Shown one piece after another: positions 56,262-64,000 of a stretch of 64,000 nt of DNA; position 1 is the first letter of the stretch; every line of letters begins with the position of its first letter. Both the position numbers and the translations under genes were made by a program. The notes under the pieces were generated by a model. It saw only the letters and a program-made list of their open reading frames with translations, was not told the origin of the DNA and ran no database searches. The DNA is from Tsukamurella spumae (GTDB taxonomy: Bacteria > Actinomycetota > Actinomycetes > Mycobacteriales > Mycobacteriaceae), in the NCBI RefSeq assembly GCF_012396015.1, contig NZ_JAAXOQ010000014.1:1-64000 (forward strand), in the 5' to 3' direction.

Positions 56262-56599
56262 GCGATCCCATCGACCCGAGCGTTCCGCCCAGCGGCACCG
56301 GATGCGTCGAATGCGATGCCACCGGCGGCTGGTGGTTCCACCTGCGCCGCTGCGCGCAGTGCGGGCACATCGGCTGCTGCGACACGTCGCCGTCGCAGCA
56401 CGGCAGCGCTCACGCCCGCGAGACCGGCCACCCGATCGTGCAGAGCTTCGAGCCCGGTGAGGACTGGTTCTGGGACTACGCCACGCAGGGCTACTACGAC
56501 GGTCCGCGGTTGGCCGATCCCCAGGCTCATCCCGCGTCCCAGCCCGTACCCGGGCCCGAGGGTCGCGTCCCGGACGACTGGATGGATAAGGTGCACTGA
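56258..56599 (+). CDS. UBP-type zinc finger protein
   Basis: 113 residues in an ATGA overlap with the kinase gene. Zinc ligands follow the ZnF-UBP pattern: C16-x2-C19, C32-x2-C35, C40, H48, H52 and H58 ([41 protein letters not shown]). WFWDY and Trp/Tyr-rich residues complete the domain. In eukaryotes this fold binds the free C-terminus of ubiquitin; in bacteria, which lack ubiquitin, the partner is unknown. Its place between a histidine kinase and a mycothiol enzyme suggests a recognition or adaptor role in the same pathway. Confidence 0.9.
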
Positions 56600-57684
56600 T
56601 GCCGCAGACCGTCAGAGGAATCATCGCCCGCGCCCAGGGGAAGCCCGTCGAGCTCGTCCCGATCGTGATCCCGGACCCGGGGCCCGGTGAGGTCGTGGTC
56701 GCGATCCAGGCGTGCGGCGTGTGCCACACCGACCTGCACTACCGCGAGGGCGGCATCAACGACGAGTTCCCGTTCCTGCTGGGGCACGAGGCGGCCGGTG
56801 TCGTCGAAACCGTCGGCGAGGGGGTCGATCACGTCGCACCCGGCGATTTCGTGATCCTCAACTGGCGGGCCGTGTGCGGGCAGTGCCGTGCGTGCAGGCG
56901 CGGGAAGCCGCAGTACTGCTTCGACACCTTCAACGCCACGCAGAAGATGACCCTCGAGGACGGCACCGAGCTCTCGCCGGCCCTCGGCATCGGCGCCTTC
57001 GCGGACAAGACGCTCGTGCACCAGGGGCAGTGCACCAAGGTCGATCCCGAGGCCGACCCGGCCGTGGTGGGTCTGCTCGGGTGCGGCGTCATGGCCGGCC
57101 TCGGCGCGGCCGTGAACACCGGCGGCGTCTCGCGCGGCGACACCGTGGCCGTGATCGGTTGCGGCGGCGTGGGAGACGCGGCCATCGCAGGCTCTCGGCT
57201 CGTGGGCGCGCGGACCATCATCGCCGTTGACCGCGATCCGAAGAAGCTGCAGTGGGCCCGCGAACTCGGCGCCACGCACACCGTGAACGCCGCGGAGGTC
57301 GATGCCGTGGAGGCGATCCAGGAGCTCACCGACGGCTTCGGCGCCGACGTGGTGATCGATGCCGTGGGGCGCCCCGAGACCTGGAAGCAGGCGTTCTACG
57401 CCCGCGACCTGGCGGGCACCGTCGTCCTGGTGGGCGTGCCGACGCCGGACATGACTCTGGACATGCCGCTCATCGACTTCTTCTCGCGCGGCGGCTCCTT
57501 GAAGTCGTCGTGGTACGGCGACTGCCTGCCGGAGCGGGACTTCCCGCAGCTGGTGGACCTCTACCGGCAGGGCCGCCTCCCGCTGGAGAAGTTCGTCACC
57601 GAGCGGATCGCGCTCGACGAGGTGGAGCGGGCGTTCGAGACCATGCACCGCGGCGAGGTCCTGCGCTCGGTGGTGGTGCTGTGA
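56599..57684 (+). CDS. mscR: S-(hydroxymethyl)mycothiol dehydrogenase / S-nitrosomycothiol reductase
   Basis: 361 residues, the length of M. tuberculosis MscR (Rv2259). Zinc-dependent alcohol dehydrogenase family: catalytic zinc site in [14 protein letters not shown] and [14 protein letters not shown], structural zinc cysteines in [15 protein letters not shown], and NAD motif [16 protein letters not shown]. It oxidises the mycothiol-formaldehyde adduct or reduces S-nitrosomycothiol. It starts inside the TGATG junction with the zinc-finger gene and overlaps the MBL gene by four bases. The mscR-MBL pair is itself conserved (Rv2259-Rv2260); the three signalling genes in front are the unusual part. 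Confidence 0.93.
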   Translation: MPQTVRGIIARAQGKPVELVPIVIPDPGPGEVVVAIQACGVCHTDLHYREGGINDEFPFLLGHEAAGVVETVGEGVDHVAPGDFVILNWRAVCGQCRACRRGKPQYCFDTFNATQKMTLEDGTELSPALGIGAFADKTLVHQGQCTKVDPEADPAVVGLLGCGVMAGLGAAVNTGGVSRGDTVAVIGCGGVGDAAIAGSRLVGARTIIAVDRDPKKLQWARELGATHTVNAAEVDAVEAIQELTDGFGADVVIDAVGRPETWKQAFYARDLAGTVVLVGVPTPDMTLDMPLIDFFSRGGSLKSSWYGDCLPERDFPQLVDLYRQGRLPLEKFVTERIALDEVERAFETMHRGEVLRSVVVL

Positions 57685-58307
57685 CGCTGCGGGTCGAACG
57701 CGTCGTCACCTCCGGAACGTTCAGCCTCGACGGCGGGAACTGGGACGTCGACAACAACGTGTGGCTCGTCGGCGACGACAGCGAGGTCGTGGTGATCGAT
57801 GCCGCGCACTCGGCGGACCCGATCGTGGCCGCGGTCGGCGGCCGGACGGTGCGCGGGATCGTCTGCACGCATGGGCACAACGACCACGTGACCGTCGCGC
57901 CGGAGCTCTCGGAGCGGCTCGACGCGCCGATCCTGCTGCATCCCGGCGACGACGTGCTGTGGGACATGACCCACCCCGCCGTCGGACACGAGGACCTCGC
58001 GGACGATACCCGGATCGCGGTGGGCGGCGCCGAGATCCGGGTCATCCATGCGCCGGGGCACTCGCCCGGGTCGGTGTGCCTGTACCTGCCCGAGGCGGGG
58101 CAGCTGTTCAGCGGCGACACCCTGTTCGCGGGTGGCCCGGGTGCCACCGGGCGGTCCTTCAGCGACTTCTCGGTGATCATCGAGTCGATCCGCGACCGCC
58201 TGTTCGCGCTGCCGCCGGAGACGGTCGTGAACACCGGCCACGGCGACGGCACCACGCTGGGTGCCGAGTCCCCGCAGCTCGAGGAGTGGATCCGGCGCGG
58301 GCACTGA
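57681..58307 (+). CDS. MBL-fold metallohydrolase (Rv2260-like)
   Basis: 208 residues from the GTGA overlap. Metal-ligand motifs are [14 protein letters not shown] (HxHxDH), [13 protein letters not shown] (H), [17 protein letters not shown] (D) and NTGHGDGTT (H), giving the glyoxalase-II-like dinuclear zinc site. Next to a mycothiol-formaldehyde dehydrogenase the natural guess is hydrolysis of the thioester product (S-formylmycothiol to formate), but this is inference. Last gene of the operon; 39 bases separate it from a leaderless start on the same strand. Confidence 0.9.
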   Translation: MTLRVERVVTSGTFSLDGGNWDVDNNVWLVGDDSEVVVIDAAHSADPIVAAVGGRTVRGIVCTHGHNDHVTVAPELSERLDAPILLHPGDDVLWDMTHPAVGHEDLADDTRIAVGGAEIRVIHAPGHSPGSVCLYLPEAGQLFSGDTLFAGGPGATGRSFSDFSVIIESIRDRLFALPPETVVNTGHGDGTTLGAESPQLEEWIRRGH

Positions 58308-58334
58308 TCCGCCGCCATAACCGAACCCGGGTTG

Positions 58335-58340
58335 TATCGT
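58335..58340 (+). promoter_or_regulatory. -10 hexamer TATCGT, leaderless start of the membrane protein gene
   Basis: TATCGT, six bases, then ATG 58347. Confidence 0.5.
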
Positions 58341-58346
58341 CTTTGC

Positions 58347-59102
58347 ATGACCAGAGTGGTGATGGGCCCGCGGGCGAGCGGATGGTGGATCGCCTACCTG
58401 CTCGTCTTCGGCGCCGGCGTGCTCGGAGCGCTGTGGGTCCGCCGGTGGGACGCGGCGGCGCTCGCCCTGGCCATGGTGCTGGTCGGCCTCGTGACGATCG
58501 CGCGGTCGCTGCATCAACAACTCGCGATGCACCTCCTGGCCTGCGGTTTCGCCGGGGCGTCCACCGTGCTGGCGGCCACCGGCGGGCGACTGCTCCAGGC
58601 CTGCCTCGGCGCGCTCGTGGTGCTGGTCCTCGTGGCGATCGTCCCGTTCGCGCGCCGCGAGGGTTCGGGCGGGCGGATCCGGACCGAGGAGCTCGTCGGG
58701 CTGACGGTGCCGCAGGCCGAGCGGCTCCTCGGCTTCCCGCGGGGCCGTGAGCCGCGCGGCCTCGCCCTGCCCGTCGTCGTGCCCGTGCCCTTCGGTCCGC
58801 GTCCCGACGGTGCGGACCCCGCCTCCCGTGCACTCCTGGTGGTCACGTCCGTCGCCGTCGACCCCGCGGCCTCCTGGATCGCCTTCGGTGTCGCACCGCT
58901 CGGCGCGGTGCCGCCGCTCGACCGTCGCGGCCGGGCCGCGCTCCAGGCGGAGCTGGTCGCCCGCGTCGGGGGTTTCCCGGCCGACCTCCGACTGGACCGG
59001 CGGCCCGCCGAACTCGTCCAGTCGGGTGGTCCTGCCGAGCTCCTGCAGTCGGGGGGCCGTGCCGAACCGCTCTGGGTGCGGCCGGCCGCCACGCAGCGGT
59101 GA
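58347..59102 (+). CDS. Hypothetical membrane protein with C-terminal 9-residue repeats
   Basis: 251 residues. Four hydrophobic spans in the first 105 residues (WWIAYLLVFGAGVLGALWV, AALALAMVLVGLVTIARSL, LLACGFAGASTVLAATGG, LGALVVLVLVAIVPF), then a soluble part with LVGLTVPQAERLLGFPRG and AVDPAASWIAFGVAPLG. The C-terminus repeats PAELVQSGG / PAELLQSGG / RAEPL (27-base units at 59004 and 59031, third partial). No recognised family. The 3' end runs into a 17-bp triplicated sequence shared with the convergent acyltransferase gene. Confidence 0.7.
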   Translation: MTRVVMGPRASGWWIAYLLVFGAGVLGALWVRRWDAAALALAMVLVGLVTIARSLHQQLAMHLLACGFAGASTVLAATGGRLLQACLGALVVLVLVAIVPFARREGSGGRIRTEELVGLTVPQAERLLGFPRGREPRGLALPVVVPVPFGPRPDGADPASRALLVVTSVAVDPAASWIAFGVAPLGAVPPLDRRGRAALQAELVARVGGFPADLRLDRRPAELVQSGGPAELLQSGGRAEPLWVRPAATQR

Positions 59103-59141
59103 GGGCTACGCAGCGGTGAGCGCTACGCGGCGGTGAGGGCG
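59091..59141. repeat. Three 17-bp tandem repeats across two convergent stop codons
   Basis: ACGCAGCGGTGAGGGCT (59091-59107), ACGCAGCGGTGAGCGCT (59108-59124) and ACGCGGCGGTGAGGGCG (59125-59141). The plus-strand TGA of the membrane protein lies in unit 1. The minus-strand TAG of the acyltransferase straddles units 2 and 3. Confidence 0.8.
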
Positions 59142-60538
59142 GCGCCGCGCTCGGCGACCTCGACGATGCGGTCGCGGAGCAGCCGGAAGACCGTGTCGAC
59201 GGAGCGGGCGGCCTGCATGGTGTCGGGGTACATCGCGTTGAAGTCGAGCCCCGACTCGTCCCGGTTGAGCCACAGGAACACCTCGCGCGAGGGCGTGGCA
59301 TTGGCGAACACCGAGAAGTCGTGCCGCCGAGCCAGTTCCGCACCGGGGACCCGCGTGACATCGATGTAGGAGAGCATCGGCGAGCTGAAGCCGTGCTCCA
59401 CGGGGAAGCCGGGGTCGTCGGCGAGCAGGTCGATGACGGGGAACACCGGCGTGCGCTCGAGCCTCTTGGCCACCGCGACCGCCTCGTGCGCGCTGCGGGC
59501 CACCTCGTCGAAGTCGCCGCGCGCCGAGAACTGCACGGGGACCAGGGTGACGTACCAGCCGACGGCCATCGCGTCGCCCGCTCCGGACCGGTCGGCGCGG
59601 GGGATGAGCATGGTGAACAGCTCGTCGCCGGTCAGATTGTGGTGCACCAGTCCGAGGGCCGCCAGCAGAGCGCTGCTCATGTTCGCGCCCGCGCGCTTGG
59701 CCGCCGCGGCGAACCGGGCGGTTCGATCGGCGTCGATGAACGAGCCGTGCGCGGCGAGCCGGCCCGGCGCCGCCTCGCCCTCCGCCAGCCCCAGGGGCAG
59801 TGGGAAGCGCGGCATCCCGCCGGCCCGGCGGAGCGTCTCGCGCCACTGCACGACGTCCGGATCGGCCGGCGTGAGAGCCGCCGCCGACGTGCGCTGCTCC
59901 CGCGTGAACTCGCTGTAGGGCCGCACGGGCGCCGCGGTGAACGGGAGCCCGCTACGGGCGGCGGTGTAGCGGGTGAGGAGTTCGAAGAAGCCCACGGCCT
60001 GGGAGACGCCGTCGGTGAACATGTGATCCGAGCAGACCACCACCTGGAAGCGCGGCGCGCGGGAGCTCGCGCGGGCCTGCTCGACGCCGGTCACGGCGAA
60101 GGCGAAGGCGGCCCAGTCGTGCAGCTCCGGTACGGAGGCGAGCAGATGATCCTTCACCGTGACGTCCGGATGGGAATTCGACGATGCGGTGATCGCGAGG
60201 TCGATCTGCTCCGGAGTCAGGGTGCGGCCCCGAGGATCGGGCTGTGTCGATACCGGAAAAGCGGTGTGGAAGACATCGTGGGCACGGACGAAATCCGTGA
60301 ACACGGCGGCGATCAACTGTTCGTCGAATACATCGTGAATCGTGAATGTGGTGAACACGAGCCGGCGTGTGCAGGCCTCGCCGTCGATACCACTGCGGAG
60401 GTGGTCGGCCTGGATGAAGGATGAGCTCACGCCCAGCTCAGGGGCGGTTCTCATGGCCTCCTTGGTGGTCACGTCGGGAGCCCACACGGCCCACTCTCCC
60501 GCCGGGCATTGCCACTGTTCTGAGAAACCCGAGATCAT
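59123..60538 (-). CDS. PapA-like acyltransferase (condensation-domain superfamily)
   Basis: 471 residues from ATG 60538 (60547 also possible), the usual PapA length. The condensation-type active site is H172-MFTD-G177 (HxxxDG) in VVVCSDHMFTDGVSQAVGFF. The C-terminal half carries a structural segment (FLWLNRDESGLDFNAMYPD) in place of the usual DFGWG loop. PapA proteins in mycolic-acid bacteria esterify trehalose, phthiocerol or other sugar/lipid hydroxyls with long acyl chains from polyketide synthases or acyl-CoA. No PKS adjoins it. Its place next to envelope glycolipid genes suits a role in acylating a surface glycolipid, substrate unknown. Confidence 0.83.
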   Translation of the reverse strand: MISGFSEQWQCPAGEWAVWAPDVTTKEAMRTAPELGVSSSFIQADHLRSGIDGEACTRRLVFTTFTIHDVFDEQLIAAVFTDFVRAHDVFHTAFPVSTQPDPRGRTLTPEQIDLAITASSNSHPDVTVKDHLLASVPELHDWAAFAFAVTGVEQARASSRAPRFQVVVCSDHMFTDGVSQAVGFFELLTRYTAARSGLPFTAAPVRPYSEFTREQRTSAAALTPADPDVVQWRETLRRAGGMPRFPLPLGLAEGEAAPGRLAAHGSFIDADRTARFAAAAKRAGANMSSALLAALGLVHHNLTGDELFTMLIPRADRSGAGDAMAVGWYVTLVPVQFSARGDFDEVARSAHEAVAVAKRLERTPVFPVIDLLADDPGFPVEHGFSSPMLSYIDVTRVPGAELARRHDFSVFANATPSREVFLWLNRDESGLDFNAMYPDTMQAARSVDTVFRLLRDRIVEVAERGAALTAA

Positions 60539-60733
60539 GCGCACCATGATCCCGAAGTGGATAGCTGCACAAAAGACCCACGGACAGTGATATAGCCGAC
60601 AGCGTTCCGGACTTCTCATTTCGCCCCGAATAACGCATCATGCGCTGCGCTAATTACGTGTTGAAATAACGGACGTGCGGCTACAACTGGTATCGCAAAT
60701 TCACGAACGACGTACAGGAATGTCCGGGCGCGC
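60539..60733. other. AT-richer intergenic region
   Basis: About 190 bases between two leftward genes with clearly lower GC (near 50%) than the surroundings. I see no coding signal or strong hairpin. It presumably contains the promoter of the PapA-like gene on the minus strand and the end of the Rv0226c-like gene's neighbour space. Confidence 0.5.
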
Positions 60734-62440
60734 TCAGTCGTCGCCATCCGAGGCGATGTGCGGGGGGCGGGCGGCGGACCGTCGGACCCGGACGGCCGCC
60801 GCGGCGCCGCCCAGCAGGACCGCGGCCCACAGCAGATGCGCGGCCCACGCTCCGGCGCGTTCCGCCGGCGACGCGCCCGCCGTCGCGATCTCGCCCGGCA
60901 CGCGATAGAGGCGCAGCTCGGGCGTGTCGACGACGAGTGCCAGGCCCGGCAGGGGCACCGTCGGGAAGAGCGCTCCGCCGTCGCCGGACACCGCCTCCAC
61001 GAGCACCCAGCCGACGCCCAGCTGCGCCAGCCGACCGGCGAGGGCGTCGCCGCCGGCGGCGAGCGCGTCCTCGGCGTCGGCCGCGACGCCCGGCACGCGG
61101 TCCACCGACCGGTTGCCCACCCGCAGTTCACCCGTCTGCAGCACGGGCGCGCGCAGCATCCGTGGCGCCGGGTCGAGCACCGGTGCGGCGGGCCCGTAGG
61201 TGTAGGTCCGGAACATCCGCGGCGGCAGCACCGTGACAGCCCCGCGGTCGGCCGGTACGGCGTCCGCGACGGTGCGCCACGACGCCGGGTAGGTCACCGG
61301 CGCGAGCGCCCCGCCGACCCCCCACGCGAGCCCCGGCAGGACCGCGACCGGCAGCGCGACGGCCACGACCGCCCCCGCGGCTCGGGCCGTGGCCGGCAGC
61401 GCGGACACCAGGGCCGCGGCGCAGGTCGCGAAGAGGGGCACCGCGAGCGCCACCCACTTCTGTCCGTCGCGCAGCAGCCCGCTGCCGGGGATCGCCCGCA
61501 CCGCGGCCTCCAGCACGGACATTCCCGGCCCGGTCGCCGCGAGCGCGGGCAGGACCACCGCACACAGCGCGAGCAGGGCGATCCGGCCCAGCGGCGGCGA
61601 GAACAGCCGCGCGCGGAGCACGATCAGCCCGCCCACCAGCACCGCGAGGGCGAGGACGGTCCAGAGCCACGGCGCACCGTCGGGTACGGACTGGCGGTTC
61701 CAGATGCCCCCGAGCCCGAGCAGCGAGCCCAGCGTGCCCAGTCCGGGCTCGGCCCGTGCGGCGAAGACGGCGACGCTCGCGGGATCGGCACGGACGCCGT
61801 CGCCCGACACCAGCGAGGGGTACACCCACGGCGCCGCCGCGCACACGAACAGGCCCAGCTGCCACGCCCAGCGCCGCGGCGCCGTCACGAGGCCGGTGAT
61901 CAGCGCGAGCACGGCGCCCGTCGGCGTGAGGCCGCCCGCGGCGAGGCAGGCGGCGAAGGCGCCGAGCTGGCGCCGGCCGGTCGGCTGCAGTCCGGCGACG
62001 ACCATCCATCCGATCGCGGCGTACCCGGCCAACAGACTCCAGTGCCCCTGCAGCAGGCGCTCGGCGACGAACGGATTCCACAGGCCCACCGTCGCTCCGG
62101 CCAGGCCCGCACCGAGGCCGGCGTCGCGGCCCACGGCGCTCAACACCGCCAGCGCGCAGCGACCGAAGCCCCACCCCGCCGCGACGAGCGCGAGGAACAG
62201 CAGGGCCGTGACCAGGAGGCCACCGTCGACGACCTGCGAGCCGAGCGCCAGCAACCAGTCCTGCGGGGTCGCCCGGGCGGCGTTGCCGCCGAGGCCGAGC
62301 GCGGCATCGGTGAGGTACGAGCGCGGTGCGGAGACGGCGTCGCGGAGCAGGAGATACCGCCCGCCCAGGGCGAGCGGGCCCAGGATCACGAAGGCGAGCG
62401 CGGCCGACCAGGCGGCGAGGGCAGCGTCGCGCGATCTCAT
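60734..62440 (-). CDS. Polytopic membrane protein, Rv0226c-like (GT-C-type layout)
   Basis: 568 residues from ATG 62440, seven bases after a TAGGGT hexamer; GTG 62449 is an alternative. About 10-12 hydrophobic spans (for example LVTALLFLALVAAGWGFGR, LLAGYAAIGWMVVAG, LFVCAAAPWVYPSLV, ALAVPLFATCAAALVSA), with LRDGQKWVALAV and a C-terminal extracellular part (TYPASWRTVADAVPADRG) resembling GT-C polyprenyl-dependent glycosyltransferases. Size and neighbourhood match Rv0226c. Expected role in polysaccharide or glycolipid assembly; the reaction is not known to me. Confidence 0.78.
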   Translation of the reverse strand: MRSRDAALAAWSAALAFVILGPLALGGRYLLLRDAVSAPRSYLTDAALGLGGNAARATPQDWLLALGSQVVDGGLLVTALLFLALVAAGWGFGRCALAVLSAVGRDAGLGAGLAGATVGLWNPFVAERLLQGHWSLLAGYAAIGWMVVAGLQPTGRRQLGAFAACLAAGGLTPTGAVLALITGLVTAPRRWAWQLGLFVCAAAPWVYPSLVSGDGVRADPASVAVFAARAEPGLGTLGSLLGLGGIWNRQSVPDGAPWLWTVLALAVLVGGLIVLRARLFSPPLGRIALLALCAVVLPALAATGPGMSVLEAAVRAIPGSGLLRDGQKWVALAVPLFATCAAALVSALPATARAAGAVVAVALPVAVLPGLAWGVGGALAPVTYPASWRTVADAVPADRGAVTVLPPRMFRTYTYGPAAPVLDPAPRMLRAPVLQTGELRVGNRSVDRVPGVAADAEDALAAGGDALAGRLAQLGVGWVLVEAVSGDGGALFPTVPLPGLALVVDTPELRLYRVPGEIATAGASPAERAGAWAAHLLWAAVLLGGAAAAVRVRRSAARPPHIASDGDD

Positions 62441-62447
62441 CTCCGCC

Positions 62448-62453
62448 ACCCTA
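62448..62453 (-). promoter_or_regulatory. -10 hexamer TAGGGT, leaderless start of the Rv0226c-like gene
   Basis: On the minus strand TAGGGT then GGCGGAG then ATG 62440. It lies only about ten bases from the divergent flippase start, so the two promoters overlap. Confidence 0.45.
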
Positions 62454-62463
62454 CTGACAGAAT

Positions 62464-63684
62464 GTGCGGGTGAGCGGTTTGGCGTGGGTGACGGTCGGGA
62501 GCATGCTGGCCAACCTGTGCTCGTACCTCGTCCACCTGCCCGCGAGCCGCTGGCTCGGGCCGGCGGGCTACGGCGAGTTCGCCGCGCTGCTGCAGCTCGT
62601 GCTCGTGCTCGCGGTGCCGGCGCTGGCCCTGCAGACGGTGGTCGCGCGCCAGGTGGTGCGCGGCGCGGGTGCCGCGCAGATGCGCCGACTCGGGTACGTG
62701 ATCGCGGTCGGCGCGGCGCTGCTCGCCGTGGTCGCGGTGCCGCTCGCGGCGGCGGGCCTGCACACCCGGGCGATCACGGCCGCCGCCGCACTCGCCGCCG
62801 CGCCCGCGCTGGTGCTGCTCGCCGTCGAGCAGGGGCTGCTGCAGGGGGAGCGGCGATTCGGTCGGCTGGCCGTGCTGCTGGCCGTCGCGGGCTTGGGAAA
62901 ACTGGCGTTCAGCATTCCGGGGCTGGTGGTCGGGCCGGGCCCCGCACTGCTCGGCACCACGGTGGGCGCCCTCGCCGCGGCCGCGCTCGGCCGGGTGCTC
63001 GCCGGCTCGCCGCCCGGGTCCGACGGTGCGCCGCCCCTCGATCCCGTCGCCGGGGTGCGGGCGGTGCTGGGCGCCAGCTCGGTACAGCTGGTGCTCGCGG
63101 TGTTCGCCTCGCTGGACCTGCTGCTGGCCCGGCCCGTGCTGGGGGCCGCCGCCGGCGGCACCTACGCGCTGGGCGCGGTGGCCGCGAAGGTCGCGTTCTG
63201 GCTGCCGCAGGCGGTCGGGGTCGTGTTCTTCCCGCAGCTCGCCACTCCCGAACGGGCCCGGGGCGCGCTGCGCACCCTGCTCGCCCTGCTGACCGGGCTC
63301 GGGCTGGTGTGCGTGGCGGGGGCCGCGGTCTGCGCGCCGCTCGCCACGCTGCTCGCCGGCGAGGAGTACCGGCCGGTGCAGGGGCTGCTGTGGCTGTTCG
63401 CCGCGCAGGGGGCGCTCAACGCGCTGCTGCAGGGGCTGCTGCTGTACGCGATCGCGATCGAGCGCACCCGCATGGCCGGCTACGCGTGGGTGGTGCTCGC
63501 GGTCGAAGCGGCCGTCCTGCTGACCTGGCCGCGCACGCCCGCGGAAATGATCACCGCCGCGGCGCTGTGTGCGCTCGCGGCGGTGATGGTGATCGGTGCT
63601 GTCGTGGCGATCAGCGCTGGTCGTCCCGGTTCCGGAAATCGATCGCCTCGGTCCGGGACTCGTCCGGCCGCGGCTGAGCGCTGA
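62464..63684 (+). CDS. Wzx/MVF-type polysaccharide or lipid flippase
   Basis: 406 residues from GTG 62464 (GTG 62470 also possible). About 12 membrane spans. The N-terminal SMLANLCSYLVHLPASRWLG and GPAGYGEFAALLQLVLVLAV match the oligosaccharide flippase/MurJ superfamily. FPQLATPERARGALR and YRPVQGLLWLFAAQGALNAL occur in later helices. It probably moves a lipid-linked sugar across the membrane, in line with the glycosyltransferases on both sides. Its last 74 bases overlap the 3' end of the convergent DUF3068 gene. Confidence 0.8.
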   Translation: MRVSGLAWVTVGSMLANLCSYLVHLPASRWLGPAGYGEFAALLQLVLVLAVPALALQTVVARQVVRGAGAAQMRRLGYVIAVGAALLAVVAVPLAAAGLHTRAITAAAALAAAPALVLLAVEQGLLQGERRFGRLAVLLAVAGLGKLAFSIPGLVVGPGPALLGTTVGALAAAALGRVLAGSPPGSDGAPPLDPVAGVRAVLGASSVQLVLAVFASLDLLLARPVLGAAAGGTYALGAVAAKVAFWLPQAVGVVFFPQLATPERARGALRTLLALLTGLGLVCVAGAAVCAPLATLLAGEEYRPVQGLLWLFAAQGALNALLQGLLLYAIAIERTRMAGYAWVVLAVEAAVLLTWPRTPAEMITAAALCALAAVMVIGAVVAISAGRPGSGNRSPRSGTRPAAAER

Positions 63685-64000
63685 AGGCCTCCGTGGCGGG
63701 GTCCCCGTCGGAGCCCAGCGGCGTCGTCGGATCGTCGCCGCCGTACCGCGCGGTGGGATCGTCGTCGAGCGGGGCGCTCGGGGCGGCACCGTCGTAGCTC
63801 CCGCCGCGGGTGCGCCCGCCCGCCGCAGGAGCGGCACGCCGGCCCAGGAGCAACGCGAACGCGCCGAGCCCCAGGGCGATCACGCCGAGCACGCCGCCGG
63901 CGACCGGCACCACGTACTTCGCGATCGCGATCCGGTTCTGGGCCGACTTCGCGGCCTCCGCCTGCGAGCGGACCGTCGCATCGACCCAGCGCTGCTGGGC
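63611..64000 (-). CDS. C-terminal part of a DUF3068 (Rv0227c-like) membrane protein (partial, right edge)
   Basis: The open frame runs leftward from the right edge to a stop at 63611, giving 129 residues. It starts in a helical region (QQRWVDATVRSQAEAAKSA), then one membrane span (VVPVAGGVLGVIALGLGAFALLL), an Arg-rich stop and a disordered, acidic tail (PLDDDPTARYGGDDPTTPL). This is the layout of DUF3068 porin/transport-associated proteins such as Rv0227c, in keeping with the neighbouring Rv0226c-like gene. The larger N-terminal extracellular domain lies outside the window. Confidence 0.7.
   Translation of the reverse strand, partial: AQQRWVDATVRSQAEAAKSAQNRIAIAKYVVPVAGGVLGVIALGLGAFALLLGRRAAPAAGGRTRGGSYDGAAPSAPLDDDPTARYGGDDPTTPLGSDGDPATEAFSAQPRPDESRTEAIDFRNRDDQR

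Noticed and set aside
60675-60908. Short plus-strand open frame in the AT-richer gap
   Set aside because: No ribosome site, no motif, and it runs into the antisense of the Rv0226c-like gene.

Overview
The window is a stretch of high-GC (about 70% by eye) actinobacterial chromosome, densely coding on both strands, with no rRNA, tRNA, prophage, insertion sequence or CRISPR array that I can see. The gene content points to a mycolic-acid-containing member of the Mycobacteriales. There is an MmpL3-type trehalose monomycolate flippase next to an NYN protein, trmB and a GTP-dependent pckA (the order of M. tuberculosis Rv0206c-Rv0211). There are also a Zmp1-like M13 protease, a DesA3-type desaturase with its reductase, an LprG-P55 pair, a mycothiol-dependent alcohol dehydrogenase, and the Rv0224c/Rv0225/Rv0226c/Rv0227c set. 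The order broadly follows M. tuberculosis Rv0198-Rv0227 with many insertions. A Tsukamurella- or Gordonia-like genus is a guess that the sequence alone does not settle.

Layout. 0-9.6 kb: the Pro-rich tail of an unknown protein; a receptor Ser/Thr kinase whose outer domain resembles a FecB-type ligand-binding protein; a nitroreductase; a double-headed TetR regulator divergent from the fadA-fadB beta-oxidation operon; a GAF-ANTAR regulator. 9.7-20.2 kb: M13 protease, secreted CocE-type hydrolase, pirin, a penicillin-binding-protein-like lipoprotein that has lost its catalytic residues, two membrane proteins, and a MacS-type two-component pair. 20.3-29.2 kb: copper ATPase with a CsoR-like operator, DHA2 drug exporter, aspartase, and a TetR-controlled stearoyl desaturase operon. 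29.2-40.2 kb: cell-envelope block (trmB-NYN-mmpL3 leftward; lprG-p55, a P-loop protein, a membrane partner and DUF6802 rightward), then pckA. 40.2-52.8 kb: MprF-like lysyltransferase domain, FAD monooxygenase, MaoC-like dehydratase, orphan EccA, ABC exporter, an ECF41 sigma factor with its oxidoreductase, methyltransferase and glycosyltransferase. 53-58.3 kb: a tightly overlapped five-gene redox-signalling operon (response regulator/thioredoxin-reductase fusion, cNMP-domain histidine kinase, UBP zinc finger, mycothiol-dependent dehydrogenase, MBL hydrolase). 58.3-64 kb: membrane protein, PapA-like acyltransferase, and envelope polysaccharide/lipid genes running off the right edge.

The strongest candidates for something not well described are: (1) the five-gene redox operon, whose reductase-like module lacks the CxxC pair; (2) the kinase-FecB receptor fusion; (3) the dead PBP2a-like lipoprotein; (4) the P-loop/pseudo-GTPase pair beside mmpL3; (5) an octamer GCACCGTC/GACGGTGC that recurs roughly ten times more often than base composition predicts and seems to force rare codons. 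Many transcription units show a TANNNT hexamer 5-7 bases before the start codon, indicating widespread leaderless transcription.
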